From NCBI GenBank assembly GCA_900766735.1, contig CAAFWO010000009.1:1-33154 (forward strand): a stretch of DNA of 33,154 nt, read 5' to 3'. Both the position numbers and the translations under genes were made by a program. Under the pieces are notes generated by a model. It ran no database searches. It saw only the letters and a list, made by a program, of their open reading frames with translations, and was not told where the DNA came from. Shown piece after piece: positions 1 to 7,866 of this stretch (positions within the stretch are counted from its first letter, which is position 1; the number at the start of each line of letters is the position of its first letter). Source of the stretch: Clostridia bacterium (GTDB lineage Bacteria; Bacillota; Clostridia; CAKSNL01; HGM11501).

Positions 1-6
1 GTCCAT
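1..6 (-). CDS. First codons of a gene leaving the left edge
   Basis: Only ATG GAC is inside the window. The case for a real start is the exceptionally strong ribosome binding site on the minus strand at 14-24 (AAGGAGGTGAT, a full match to the anti-Shine-Dalgarno), seven bases before the ATG. Nothing can be said about the product. The 170 bases upstream are visibly more AT-rich than the rest of the window and contain no convincing promoter. Confidence 0.45.
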
Positions 7-172
7 ACTTGTCATCACCTCCTTCAGCTTCATAGGTTAGACGGAGAAATCGGAATTTCGTTACAAAGAAGTTTGAAATTTTTATACCTTTATGCTACTC
101 TTGCTTTGTGCGGACTATTGGTAGACGCGCATTAACGGCAAGCAAAGAAATTGCTTTGTCAGCTTGATATGT

Positions 173-496
173 TCAAATGCTAATTAAGTATAGCATACAG
201 CTATGAATTTTTCTATTGCGTTCCCCTGGCTTCGGAATAGTGGCAGGGCTGGCTGTCTTTGTTTTGCTTTGTGCTTCTCTACCGTACATGAGCATTAAAA
301 CCGGGGTGCTCACTTTTGCCTTTCTTATTTTTTCTATCACCGAAAGGCCTAAAAGGCGCGGAAGCATGATGTCTAAAATTATGAGGTCATAGTCCTCGCC
401 GTCATACACGGCGTCGGACTCAAAGCCTGCGTCCTTTAATATTTTTCTCACAGCGTCCGAGATCATCTTTTCGTCCTCGACAACCAAAACCTTCAT
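173..496 (-). pseudogene. Truncated OmpR-type response regulator receiver
   Basis: The start is the ATG at 496 (protein begins MKVLVVEDEK) after an AAGGGG ribosome binding site; an in-frame ATG upstream would lie ahead of that site. Recognisable receiver pieces are the acidic pocket EDE, the phospho-acceptor aspartate in LIILDIMLP, and IRKAKVSTPVLML. Two lesions are visible. About nine or ten residues are missing between YDGED and YDLIILD, where the family has a helix 2/strand 3 segment. After PVLML (position 290) the sequence stops resembling any receiver and continues as unrelated basic sequence to a TGA. The DNA-binding domain and any partner kinase are absent. The usual aspartate in the L-P-R-x-D-G turn is also replaced. 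I infer a non-functional remnant. Confidence 0.8.
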
Positions 497-559
497 ACTA
501 AAGCCCCTTGGTTCCATTTTATCATAAAGCCTTCTTTTTTTAAAGTATAATTCTTTTTT

Positions 560-596
560 CTTAAAAAGTCCTTAAAATTTTTCAGAACTTTTTAAG
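560..596. promoter_or_regulatory. Inverted repeat between divergent remnants
   Basis: A perfect 10-bp inverted repeat (CTTAAAAAGT at 560-569, ACTTTTTAAG at 587-596) lies in the AT-rich gap between the response regulator remnant and the VTC remnant. It could have been an operator or a weak terminator. No clear -35/-10 pair accompanies it. Confidence 0.35.
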
Positions 597-634
597 CCCG
601 GCGCGCTAAAATATGCTCACAGGGAGGCGATAAA

Positions 635-835
635 ATGGCAATCGAGGTTTTTTACCGCTATGAAAACAAATACATAATAAATGAAGATATTTATGAAAAG
701 CTCCTTTCAGCGCTCTCCTCTCACATGGAGGCGGACGCTTATAACAAGGGCGGACGGCCGTACCTTATAACAAATCTTTATTACGATACGGTCGACAGCT
801 ACCTTATCCGCGCGTCGCTTTCGTTTACTCGGTAA
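635..835 (+). pseudogene. N-terminal fragment of a VTC-domain (polyphosphate polymerase-like) protein
   Basis: The start is well supported by the AGGGAGGCGAT ribosome binding site at 621-631. The first ~60 residues carry the VTC-domain opening (YRYENKYII, then AYNKGGRPYLITNLYYDT), as in the bacterial polyphosphate-polymerase-domain proteins that usually sit beside DUF4956 and CotH-type genes. A full domain is about 220-250 residues. Here the frame breaks after LIRASLS, where the family continues with a conserved lysine/arginine-rich stretch, and ends at a TAA at 833-835. The DNA passes directly into the middle of a DUF4956 gene in another frame, so the rest of this gene has been deleted. Not expected to be active. 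Confidence 0.8.
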
Positions 836-1296
836 CGAGCGACGAGAGCTATCAGAGAGAGCTTGCCATAACGCTTTTAATGCTCCCGGCGATTCTTTCG
901 GTCATCATAATTTTCGTCGGAAGCAACACCGCACGGGCGTTCAGCCTTGCCGGCACGCTCTCCATCATAAGGTTCTGGAGCGCGCCGGGCGACCCTAAAG
1001 ACATCGGCTTCATCTTCTTTTCGATAGCGGCCGGGTTGGCCTCCGGCGTCGGCCTCTACGGCTACGGTGCACTTTTTGCGGCCTTGCTTTCAGTTATAAT
1101 CGTCATCGCCGAAAAGAAAGAGCTCTTTTTAAAGAAAACGGTTTCAAAAAAGCTTCGCATCACCGTACCGGAGGATCTGAATTACGATGGTGCTTTTGAT
1201 GAGGTGCTTAAAAAATACACCGAAAAATTCAGCCCCGTCAAGGTGAAGACGACGGATCTGGGCTCGCTTTTCGAAGGACGGGACCTATGTCTTTAG
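814..1296 (+). pseudogene. Internal/C-terminal fragment of a DUF4956 membrane protein
   Basis: In the frame through ATG 880, recognisable sequence begins around 814 (AFVYSVTSDESYQRELAITL), before any usable start. It continues through two or three hydrophobic segments and the hallmark FSLAGTLSIIRFWSAPGDPKDIGFIFF region, which matches DUF4956 (typically S-L-x-R-F-R-S-x-P-G). The soluble tail ends TTDLGSLFE and then goes out of frame to a TAG. DUF4956 proteins usually have three or more N-terminal membrane segments; the first ones are missing. The family occurs next to VTC and CotH-like genes, which supports the reading that this is one shrunken operon. Function of the family is not known to me. 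Confidence 0.78.
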
Positions 1297-1492
1297 CATA
1301 AACGGCGAAAAGCAGTCCGAGTCCACGATTTCGGAAAGCTTTTCATCAAGCCGTTTCCCGTCCGGCGGCAGACCCGAGAGCGGGAACGCGACGGAAAATA
1401 ATAAGAACAATAACACAGCTAACACCGGCTCCGATGTGACAAAAATAAGCATTCTCAAAATTTTAAAAAGGTTCTTCTCTTTTGGTGTATAA
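1277..1492 (+). pseudogene. C-terminal tail of a secreted carbohydrate-binding/CotH-like protein
   Basis: A third frame opens where the DUF4956 similarity stops and reads DGTYVFSINGEKQSE followed by a Ser/Gly/Asn-rich, low-complexity tail and a basic end, stopping with TAA at 1490-1492. A short beta-strand pair of the type G-T-Y-x-x-x-x-x-G followed by a glycine/serine/asparagine-rich tail is what the C-termini of CotH-type or DUF4353 carbohydrate-binding secreted proteins look like, and such a gene is the usual third member of VTC-DUF4956 operons. The upstream part is absent, with no start or signal peptide. The identification rests on a short segment and on context. Confidence 0.5.
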
Positions 1493-1497
1493 AAAAG

Positions 1498-1593
1498 GCG
1501 GCATCACTTTTGTGTGAAGTGATGCCGTCGTCGTATGAGTATACGGTAGAGTTCATATTCGGCAGTCTGGTGGCATCACGAAAGTGATGCCGT
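1498..1593. repeat. Paired palindromic repeat (two GGCATCAC hairpins)
   Basis: Two hairpins share the arm GGCATCAC/GTGATGCC. The first is 1499-1509 with 1517-1527 (11 bp, 7-base loop). The second is 1572-1579 with 1584-1591 (8 bp, GAAA loop on the plus strand). They are separated by about 45 bases. The layout resembles REP/BIME or MITE-type intergenic repeats. It sits between a converging remnant and a lipoprotein gene, and the lipoprotein stop codon lies inside the second hairpin. It could also work as a bidirectional terminator, although T-tracts are poor. Confidence 0.6.
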
Positions 1594-2127
1594 TCTTATA
1601 TTCCAGCCGAGCTTTAACGTGTATGTAAATTCGATTTCAAAATTTTCTCCGCCGGACGAAACCAAATATCTGTCCGTTCCCGATAAAAGCTGCGGAGTGT
1701 GCCTTATGACCGAAATTTCCGGGCGCTCGCCCGCTCCCAGGAACTTAAGTGCCAGCAAAAGCTCGTCCTTTGAAAAGTCAGACGGTTTTTGCGGCGTGAT
1801 TTTTTCATCAATCGTGACAAATGAGTCCTCGACTATCTCTCCGCGCTGATCTGTATATGTTACAGCATACGTCCCCGTCACGCGGACAGACTCATTTTCA
1901 TCCTCCGCAATGGCGCGGACGGTCAGCACCTTTTCGTCCTCATCTTCTTTGCAATTTAAGATCTTGCATTTTAATATCGAAAACTCATTCGTCACGCCGA
2001 CAAGGTTTTCGCCGAAGCGTTCTGCCAGAATGTCCTCTTTTATCAGCTCAAGCTCCGCCCCGTCGCCGCCTTTGCAACCCGACAGCGCCAAAAGTGCCGT
2101 CAGCAAAAAAATAACAAATTTCTTCAT
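1576..2127 (-). CDS. Small lipoprotein of unknown function
   Basis: The protein (183 residues) starts with a type II signal peptide: MKK, a hydrophobic stretch, then the lipobox LSGC with Cys18, so it should be anchored outside the membrane. The mature part is acidic and beta-rich, with no motif I recognise. A GGAG ribosome binding site supports the start. It is divergent from spoIVB with a ~120-bp gap. The last codons (TASLS and the TGA) are encoded by an arm of a palindromic repeat. The natural C-terminus has therefore probably been replaced or extended by a few residues; the loss looks minor because the preceding beta-strand (FEIEFTYTLKLGWNI) is a plausible end. Function unknown. Confidence 0.7.
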   Translation of the reverse strand: MKKFVIFLLTALLALSGCKGGDGAELELIKEDILAERFGENLVGVTNEFSILKCKILNCKEDEDEKVLTVRAIAEDENESVRVTGTYAVTYTDQRGEIVEDSFVTIDEKITPQKPSDFSKDELLLALKFLGAGERPEISVIRHTPQLLSGTDRYLVSSGGENFEIEFTYTLKLGWNIRTASLS

Positions 2128-2246
2128 TTTTCATCTCCGCGTTTTTTTCGATTATATCCGACACAGCGTAAAAAATCCGTAAAAAATACCCTCGTATTTT
2201 ATCGCGCGGACGGGACAGATTAATAAAAGAACGGAGCGTGATTTTT

Positions 2247-3233
2247 TTGAAAAAAAAGCTTATATTGATTTTGTCCGTTTTTATACTGACTTATGTGATT
2301 TCGGACTCATATTCCAAAGAAAAAAGCGTTTTCGCGCTCGCCGGGCACGACTATGTGCTCGGCGGAAGCGTCGTCGGGATAAAGCTTTACTCAAAAGGCA
2401 TCATCGTGGTAGACTTTGAGGACTCGGATAGCTGCCCGGCACTTCGCGCCGGCCTGAGGCGCGGCGACACGATCATATCCGCCGGCGGCACCGAGGTAAC
2501 TGATACGGACTCCTTTTTATATGCCGTCGCCGCATCGGGCGGAAAACTGCCCATCACCTTCGAGCGCGGAGGGAAAATAATATCATCGGAGCTCATCCCC
2601 GAATGTGACCCATCGGGGCGCCTTTTGGCAGGTATGTGGGTGCGCGACAGCGTCGGCGGCGTTGGCACGGTCACATTTTACTCCCCGTCGGAGGGTAAAA
2701 TGGTAACGCTGGGGCATCCCGTGACGGATTCGGACACCGGGAAGAGCTTCACCGTGCAAAGCGGCGTCATCACCGGGTGCGAGATACTTTCCGTCGGCAG
2801 GAGCACGCCCGGCGCGCCGGGCGAGATATTCGGGCGGTTTGCCGATGAGGAAAACGTGCTCGGCCAAATCACCGAAAACACCGAAAGAGGGCTCTATGCA
2901 TCTGCAGCCAAAATCCCCGACGACCCGGTATATATGAAGATCGCCCCGGCAAGCGAAGTAAAAAGCGGCGGCGCGCTCTTGTATTCGGACATTCGCGGAA
3001 ACGGAGTTGAGCCTTACACCGTCTCTATTCAGAAGCTCTATTCCTCATCGGGGAGCGATCTTTTAGTCAAGATCACCGACCAGAGGCTTCTGGACTTCTC
3101 CGGCGGAATCGTTCAGGGCATGAGCGGAAGCCCAATCGTTCAGAGCGGAAAAATTGCCGGCGCGCTGACGCACGTTTTCTTGGACGACCCGACCTCCGGC
3201 TACGGAATATATTCCGAAAAAATGGCGGCATAA
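2247..3233 (+). CDS. spoIVB: SpoIVB, sporulation signalling serine peptidase (S55)
   Basis: In Bacillus, SpoIVB is secreted from the forespore across the intermembrane space and triggers the SpoIVFB complex to process pro-sigma-K. Visible here: an N-terminal membrane segment (about residues 4-22), a PDZ domain (about 35-115, with ALRAGLRRGDTI), and the S55 peptidase domain with the His of LGHPVTDSDTG and the catalytic serine of GIVQGMSGSPI, followed by the typical ending THVFLDDPTSGYGI. At about 328 residues it is shorter than the B. subtilis protein (426), but no core element is missing. I place the start at the TTG at 2247, ten bases after GGAG; a GTG at 2238 is only one base from that site. 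The usual neighbour spo0A is 4.8 kb downstream, separated by other genes. Confidence 0.92.
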   Translation: MKKKLILILSVFILTYVISDSYSKEKSVFALAGHDYVLGGSVVGIKLYSKGIIVVDFEDSDSCPALRAGLRRGDTIISAGGTEVTDTDSFLYAVAASGGKLPITFERGGKIISSELIPECDPSGRLLAGMWVRDSVGGVGTVTFYSPSEGKMVTLGHPVTDSDTGKSFTVQSGVITGCEILSVGRSTPGAPGEIFGRFADEENVLGQITENTERGLYASAAKIPDDPVYMKIAPASEVKSGGALLYSDIRGNGVEPYTVSIQKLYSSSGSDLLVKITDQRLLDFSGGIVQGMSGSPIVQSGKIAGALTHVFLDDPTSGYGIYSEKMAA

Positions 3234-3321
3234 AAAATCCCCGAAACCCCTTCCGCTCCGCAATATGCTTTCCAAAAAGATAAAAGTGTGACTTTGCGAA
3301 AATGTTTCGCCTGAATTTTCA

Positions 3322-3350
3322 TTGCAATTTTACGGCCGTTTTGCTATAAT
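3322..3350 (+). promoter_or_regulatory. Sigma-A promoter of the SGNH hydrolase gene
   Basis: TTGCAA (3322-3327), 17-bp spacer, TATAAT (3345-3350), twenty bases before the start codon and its AAGGAGTGAT ribosome binding site. The promoter looks intact although the gene behind it is interrupted. Confidence 0.75.
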
Positions 3351-3370
3351 CACTAAAAAGGAGTGATCTT

Positions 3371-3997
3371 ATGAATCATTGGCAAGGCAAGATCTGGTAT
3401 GCGTACGGAACGAGCATAACATCCGTCGCACAGGGGAAATATGTGCCGTATCTTGAAAAAATGCTCGGCGTGAAGGCCGTCAATAAGGGCATTCCGGGCG
3501 GCGGAATAACGAACCTCGGCGGATATTCAAAAGGACAGGTCAAAGAAGCCGTCATGACTCCGGACGATTCCAAGGCGGAGGCGGACCTTATCACGCTTGA
3601 GGTCGGCGCGAATGACGGCGGCTATTTGGGCGATAAGTTCGACACGTCGGAAAAATCCTTTGCCGGATGCTTAAACCTTTGCATTCGCTACCTTCTGGCA
3701 AACACGAAAGCGCAGATAGTTGTTTTCTCCTCGGTCGCGACGACAGACAATCCGGAGGACGAGCGCGCATATTACGAAAAAGCGCTGATGACCGAGGCGG
3801 TGTGCAAAATAAACCGCGTGTATTTCTTGGACGGCGGAAGCTAACTCGGCTCTGCGAGAATTTCAGCATCAAAGGACTATACTTTAGACAGCATTCATCA
3901 GACCGACCTCGGCGGATATAATCTGGCAAAATACCGGTATTCAAAAATCAAGGACATTCCGTTTTGGTACTCAGAGCTCCCCGAAGCGGAGAGATAA
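3371..3997 (+). pseudogene. SGNH/GDSL hydrolase interrupted by an in-frame TAA
   Basis: The frame starts at a well-placed ATG and reads through an SGNH fold: block I serine in YGTSIT, the G-x-N-D block as EVGANDGG, then strands to YFLDGGS. A TAA at 3842-3844 interrupts it. The same frame continues without further damage to a second TAA at 3995-3997, giving KDYTLDSIHQTDLGGYNLA, which contains the block V Asp-x-x-His pair of the catalytic site. The full protein would be about 208 residues, normal for the family. As written, translation ends at 157 residues before the catalytic Asp/His, so the product should be inactive unless the stop is read through. One nucleotide change would restore it, so a recent mutation or a sequence error are both possible. 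Likely role if intact: a cytoplasmic ester hydrolase; there is no signal peptide. Confidence 0.8.
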
Positions 3998-4039
3998 AAA
4001 ATACGCTGTAAAAACAATGGTTTTTACAGCGTATTTTTT
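3996..4039. terminator. Bidirectional terminator
   Basis: A perfect 20-bp stem (3996-4015 with 4020-4039), loop AATG, with A/T runs on both sides so that each strand ends in U6. It serves the SGNH frame from the left and the ABC exporter operon from the right; both stop codons are partly inside the stem. Confidence 0.88.
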
Positions 4040-5771
4040 ACTGTGCAAACTGGCTGTTATATAGCTTTGCGTAAAATCCGCCTTTTTTTAACAGCTCGTC
4101 GTGCTTTCCCTGCTCTATGATATTTCCGTCCTTCATAACCAAGATCAGATCCGCCTCGCGGATGGTCGACAGACGGTGAGCGACGATGAAGCTCGTTCTG
4201 CCCTTCATTAAAGCGGCAAACGCAGACTGAATTTTGATCTCCGTTCGCGTATCTATAGAGCTTGTCGCCTCGTCCAATATCAGCATCGGCGGAAGGCAGA
4301 GCATTATCCTCGCGATGCAAAGAAGCTGTTTCTGTCCGGCGGACAAATTGTCCCCGTTTTCCGCAATATGAGTATTATATCCGTCCGGCAGACGGCGGAT
4401 AAAAGAATGCGCGTGCGCGTTTTTCGCCGCGGCGACGATCTCCTCGTCCGTCGCGTCCGGCTTTCCGTAGGCGATGTTGTCGCGCACCGTACCGGATTTT
4501 AACCACGTGTCCTGGAGCACCATGCCAAAGCTTTGGCGAAGCGATTTTCTCGTGCAGGTTCTGATGTCCTTCCCGTCGACTCTTATGCTTCCCTTACCGA
4601 CATCGTAAAACCGCATAAGAAGGTTGATAAGCGTCGTCTTTCCGCACCCCGTCGGGCCGACGATGGCGATACGCTCGCCCTTTTTAACGTCGAGCGACAC
4701 ATTTTCGATGAGAGGCTTATCCGGGACATAGCTGAAATACACGCTATCGAGGCTCACGGTCGACGCGTCCGAAAGAACATAAGCGTCTTCCGAGTCCGGG
4801 ACCTCCTCTTTCTCGTCAAGAAGCGCGAACACACGCCTTATTGATGCCATCGCGTTCTGAAGCTCGGTCACGACTCCGCTGATCTCGTTAAACGGCTTTG
4901 CGTACTGGCTGGCATAGCTCAAAAATACGCTGATCTTACCGATCGAAAGCCCGTAGCCGGCGCCGAAAAGCGCGGCGACCAGGCTCACCGCGGCGTAAAC
5001 GATGTTATTTACAAGGCGCGTGCTCGGGTTGGTGAGGCTTGAGAAAAACGTCGCCTTAAATGCCGCGCTTTTTAATCGCTCGTTCACCTTGTCAAAACGT
5101 TCGACGGTAGAATCCGACCTGTTATATGCGTTTATCACGCGCTCGGAATCGATGATCTCGTTGATAAGCGCCGTCTCCTCGCCGCGAACGGCCGCCTGAT
5201 CGGTGAAATAGCGGTGCGTTTTGCCGGCAATGAACGAAGCCGTGAAGAGCGACAGCGGTGTTAAGATGACCACGATAAGCGTTATCGAAACGTTATAGTA
5301 AAACATTATTATCAAAATGCCCAAAATGGTGATGATTCCCGAAAAAAGCTGTGTAAAGCCCATCAAAAGTCCGTCCGAAAAGGTGTCCACATCCGCGGTC
5401 ATTCGGCCGACAAGGTCGCCAGTCGGGTGAGAGTCCAGAAACGAAAGCGGAAGGCGGTGGATTTTTTTCGCCATTTCGTTTCTTAAATCCCGCGAAACGG
5501 AATATGTGATGCGGTTGTTGCATATCGCAAGGAGCTGCTGCGAGACGGCGCCGATGAGCGCCGCGATCCCGATTTTTAAGATGAAGAGCAAAACTCCTGA
5601 AAAATTAACGCTGCCGCCAACCATAAAGTCGATCGCCTTGCCCGAAAAAACGGGTATCAGGAGCGTGCACAGCGCGGAAAGCGCGGCGAAAACAACGCTC
5701 ATGATGACGAAAAAGAGATATGGCCTGATGTATGATAAAATGCGTTTCCATTCGCCTTTCTTCTTTGCCAT
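4038..5771 (-). CDS. ABC exporter half-transporter, canonical-site subunit
   Basis: 577 residues: six membrane helices (about 15-310) fused to an ATPase domain. Motifs: Walker A GPTGCGKTT, Q-loop VLQDTW, a variant signature NLSAGQKQ, Walker B MLILDEATS with the catalytic glutamate, and switch histidine IVAHRLST. The second gene of a two-gene operon, it starts one base after the upstream TGA with GGGGGAG as ribosome binding site. An altered signature here together with a degenerate Walker B/switch in the partner is the pattern of heterodimeric exporters such as TM287/288 (one active, one degenerate ATP site). Substrate cannot be deduced; multidrug or peptide/lipid export are typical of the family. 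Confidence 0.9.
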   Translation of the reverse strand: MAKKKGEWKRILSYIRPYLFFVIMSVVFAALSALCTLLIPVFSGKAIDFMVGGSVNFSGVLLFILKIGIAALIGAVSQQLLAICNNRITYSVSRDLRNEMAKKIHRLPLSFLDSHPTGDLVGRMTADVDTFSDGLLMGFTQLFSGIITILGILIIMFYYNVSITLIVVILTPLSLFTASFIAGKTHRYFTDQAAVRGEETALINEIIDSERVINAYNRSDSTVERFDKVNERLKSAAFKATFFSSLTNPSTRLVNNIVYAAVSLVAALFGAGYGLSIGKISVFLSYASQYAKPFNEISGVVTELQNAMASIRRVFALLDEKEEVPDSEDAYVLSDASTVSLDSVYFSYVPDKPLIENVSLDVKKGERIAIVGPTGCGKTTLINLLMRFYDVGKGSIRVDGKDIRTCTRKSLRQSFGMVLQDTWLKSGTVRDNIAYGKPDATDEEIVAAAKNAHAHSFIRRLPDGYNTHIAENGDNLSAGQKQLLCIARIMLCLPPMLILDEATSSIDTRTEIKIQSAFAALMKGRTSFIVAHRLSTIREADLILVMKDGNIIEQGKHDELLKKGGFYAKLYNSQFAQ

Positions 5772-5772
5772 A

Positions 5773-7494
5773 TCACTCCCCCGCCTTTCTTTCGGTGCTT
5801 TCGTAAATTTCTTTATAGACGGCCGATGTCGCCAAAAGCTCCTCGTGCGTGCCGAGGCCGGCGCATTCGCCGTCGTCCAATACCATGATCTTGTCCGAGT
5901 GCATAAGCGTCGTCGCCCTCTGGCTCACGATAAAGAGCGTGACATTGCCCGAAAGCGAGCGAAGCGCTTTTCTGAGCGCCGCGTCCGTCGCAAAGTCAAG
6001 CGCGGACGAGCTGTCGTCAAGAATCAGGATCTCCGGCTTTTTGATTACCGCGCGCGCGATCGAAAGGCGCTGTTTCTGGCCGCCCGAGAGGTTTCTTCCG
6101 CCCTGCTCTACTATGGCGTCAAGTCCGCCGTCTTTCTTTTTCACAAATTCTTCAGCCTGTGCGATGCGAAGCGCCTCCCACATTTCCTCCTCGGTCGCGT
6201 CCGGCTTTCCGAAAAGGAGGTTTGAGCGGATAGTGCCGCTCATAAGCTGGGGCCGTTGCATAACGACGGCGATCTTGTCTGACAGCGCTTTTTTAGACCA
6301 TGACTTTATGTCGACACCGTCCAAAAACACACTGCCGCCCGTCGCGTCGTAAAACCGCGCGATGAGGCTGACGAGCGTGCTCTTTCCGCTTCCGGTCGAG
6401 CCGATGATGCCGACCGTCTCGCCCTTTTTGACCGAAAGAGTGATTCCGGAGAGCGAATCCTCGCCGGCCGTCGGATAGCGAAGGGAGGCGTTTTCAAGCC
6501 TTATCGCCTCACTGCCGCCGTCGGACGACTCGACCTCGCCGAAGGTCATGCCGGACTTGGTGTCGAGCACCTGGCCGATTCTTCCCATCGAGGCGACCGC
6601 CTTGCTCAGAACGACGATGAGGTTCGCGAGCTTGACAAGCTCGATTAATATCTGCGAGAGGTAGTTAACGAGCGCGATAACGTCGCCCGATAAGATCGCG
6701 CCGGAGTCCACTTTTCCCGCGCCATACCACAAAATCAAAATGATTCCGGTGTTCACGACAACGTATGTTAAGGGGTTCATCAGCGCGCTGATCCTGCCGA
6801 CCTTGTTCTGAATTTTGTAAAGCGCGCCGTTGATGCCGTAAAACTCCTCGCGCTCCGCGTCCTCGCGCGCAAAGGCGCGGACAACGCGCACGCCGGTTAA
6901 ATTCTCTCTGACGGACGAGGTCACGGAGTCAAGCTCCGACTGCTGTTTTTTGTAAAGCGGATTCGTTATGAACATTATACCGAAAACGATGATGAAAAGC
7001 ACCGGGATAACTCCGGCAAAAATAAGCGCGACGCTTTTATTGATCGTGAACGCCATTATCATCGCGCCGAACACGATAAACGGGCTTCGCAAAAACAGGC
7101 GCAGGAACATATTAAGGCCGTTTTGTACCTGGTTAACGTCCGCTGTCATTCTCGTGATCAATGTGGACGCGCCGAGCGCGTCGAGCGATGCGAAGTCAAG
7201 TCCTCCGATGTGGCTTATGAGGTCGTGACGGAGCTCGGACGCCGTGCCGATCGCGGTCTTCGCGGCAAAAAACTGCGCCGTAAAGCTGGAAAGCAGCCCC
7301 AATACGGCAAGCAGAATCATAACTCCGAACCGCGAAACGATGTATCGCGTGTCGTGGTTTGAGATGCCGACGTTGATAATGTCGGCAACGACCAGCGGAA
7401 CGATCAGGTCAAACGTTGCCTCAAGCATTTTAAAAAGCGGCGCAAGAATCGAATACAGCCGGTATTTTTTGAAAAACGGTATAAGGTACTTCAA
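5773..7494 (-). CDS. ABC exporter half-transporter, degenerate-site subunit
   Basis: About 574 residues: six-helix membrane domain and ATPase. Walker A GSTGSGKST and signature NLSGGQKQR are canonical. Walker B is ILILDDSSSALD with aspartate in place of the catalytic glutamate, and the switch histidine is replaced by glutamine (FIVSQRATT). These are hallmarks of the non-catalytic partner in a heterodimeric exporter. I place the start at the TTG at 7494, nine bases after AAAGGAG; the protein then opens KYLIPFFKKYRLYS as is usual. The frame stays open upstream to 7578, but that part enters a repeat element and has no usable ribosome binding site. Transcription probably begins at the promoter at 7867-7895, giving a long leader. 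Confidence 0.87.
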   Translation of the reverse strand: MKYLIPFFKKYRLYSILAPLFKMLEATFDLIVPLVVADIINVGISNHDTRYIVSRFGVMILLAVLGLLSSFTAQFFAAKTAIGTASELRHDLISHIGGLDFASLDALGASTLITRMTADVNQVQNGLNMFLRLFLRSPFIVFGAMIMAFTINKSVALIFAGVIPVLFIIVFGIMFITNPLYKKQQSELDSVTSSVRENLTGVRVVRAFAREDAEREEFYGINGALYKIQNKVGRISALMNPLTYVVVNTGIILILWYGAGKVDSGAILSGDVIALVNYLSQILIELVKLANLIVVLSKAVASMGRIGQVLDTKSGMTFGEVESSDGGSEAIRLENASLRYPTAGEDSLSGITLSVKKGETVGIIGSTGSGKSTLVSLIARFYDATGGSVFLDGVDIKSWSKKALSDKIAVVMQRPQLMSGTIRSNLLFGKPDATEEEMWEALRIAQAEEFVKKKDGGLDAIVEQGGRNLSGGQKQRLSIARAVIKKPEILILDDSSSALDFATDAALRKALRSLSGNVTLFIVSQRATTLMHSDKIMVLDDGECAGLGTHEELLATSAVYKEIYESTERKAGE

Positions 7495-7576
7495 GCTCTT
7501 TTTCTCCTTTATGTCTTTGTTTTTATGTTTTTGTCTATCTGATGAATATATAAGGTCCGGCGGATCAGTATCTTTC

Positions 7577-7767
7577 AACCCTTTCGTCAGCCTTCGGCTG
7601 CCACCTTCTCACTGCGGCTCTCCTCACACCTCGGTTCTTGATGAGCCCACCGGGCTGTCGTTCATTGCCTCGGTGCCGCTCCGCTACCTTACACAGAGAA
7701 GGCACTTTAGCTCCCTTATGTAAAGGGAGCTGGCAAAACCGATATGTTTTGACTGAGGGATTGTTTC
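7577..7767. repeat. ~190-bp structured noncoding repeat in the exporter leader
   Basis: The segment is bounded by CAGCC/GGCTG (7588-7600) on one side and AGCTCCCTT/AAGGGAGCT (7709-7717 with 7723-7731) plus a CAAAAC..TTTTGACTGAGGG motif on the other. Palindromes of this sort (CTCAGTC..GCTCCC..GGGAGC) recur as intergenic repeats in gut Clostridia, and a decayed relative is present near 32940-32992. It lies inside the predicted 5' leader of the ABC exporter operon. No protein is convincing in it. Exact ends are uncertain. Confidence 0.55.
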
Positions 7768-7866
7768 CCATTCTTTGGCTCTGCTACACTTAATGAAAAC
7801 TTTATTTCCATTTTTTGCACCATACCTTAAGGGATCCTTCTCCCTTTTAATCTTTCTGCCCTACCG

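Noticed and set aside
3234..3321. Terminator after spoIVB
   Set aside because: Only a 6-bp GCGAAA/TTTCGC stem at 3296-3310 without a T-run; too weak to call.
5506..6225. Open frame of about 240 codons opposite the ABC exporter genes
   Set aside because: Basic, low-complexity translation and no start signals; both strands are already explained by two well-matched ABC subunits.
7495..7578. N-terminal extension of the first ABC subunit
   Set aside because: It runs into a repeat element, the TTG at its start lacks a spaced ribosome binding site, and family alignment begins at the inner TTG with AAAGGAG.
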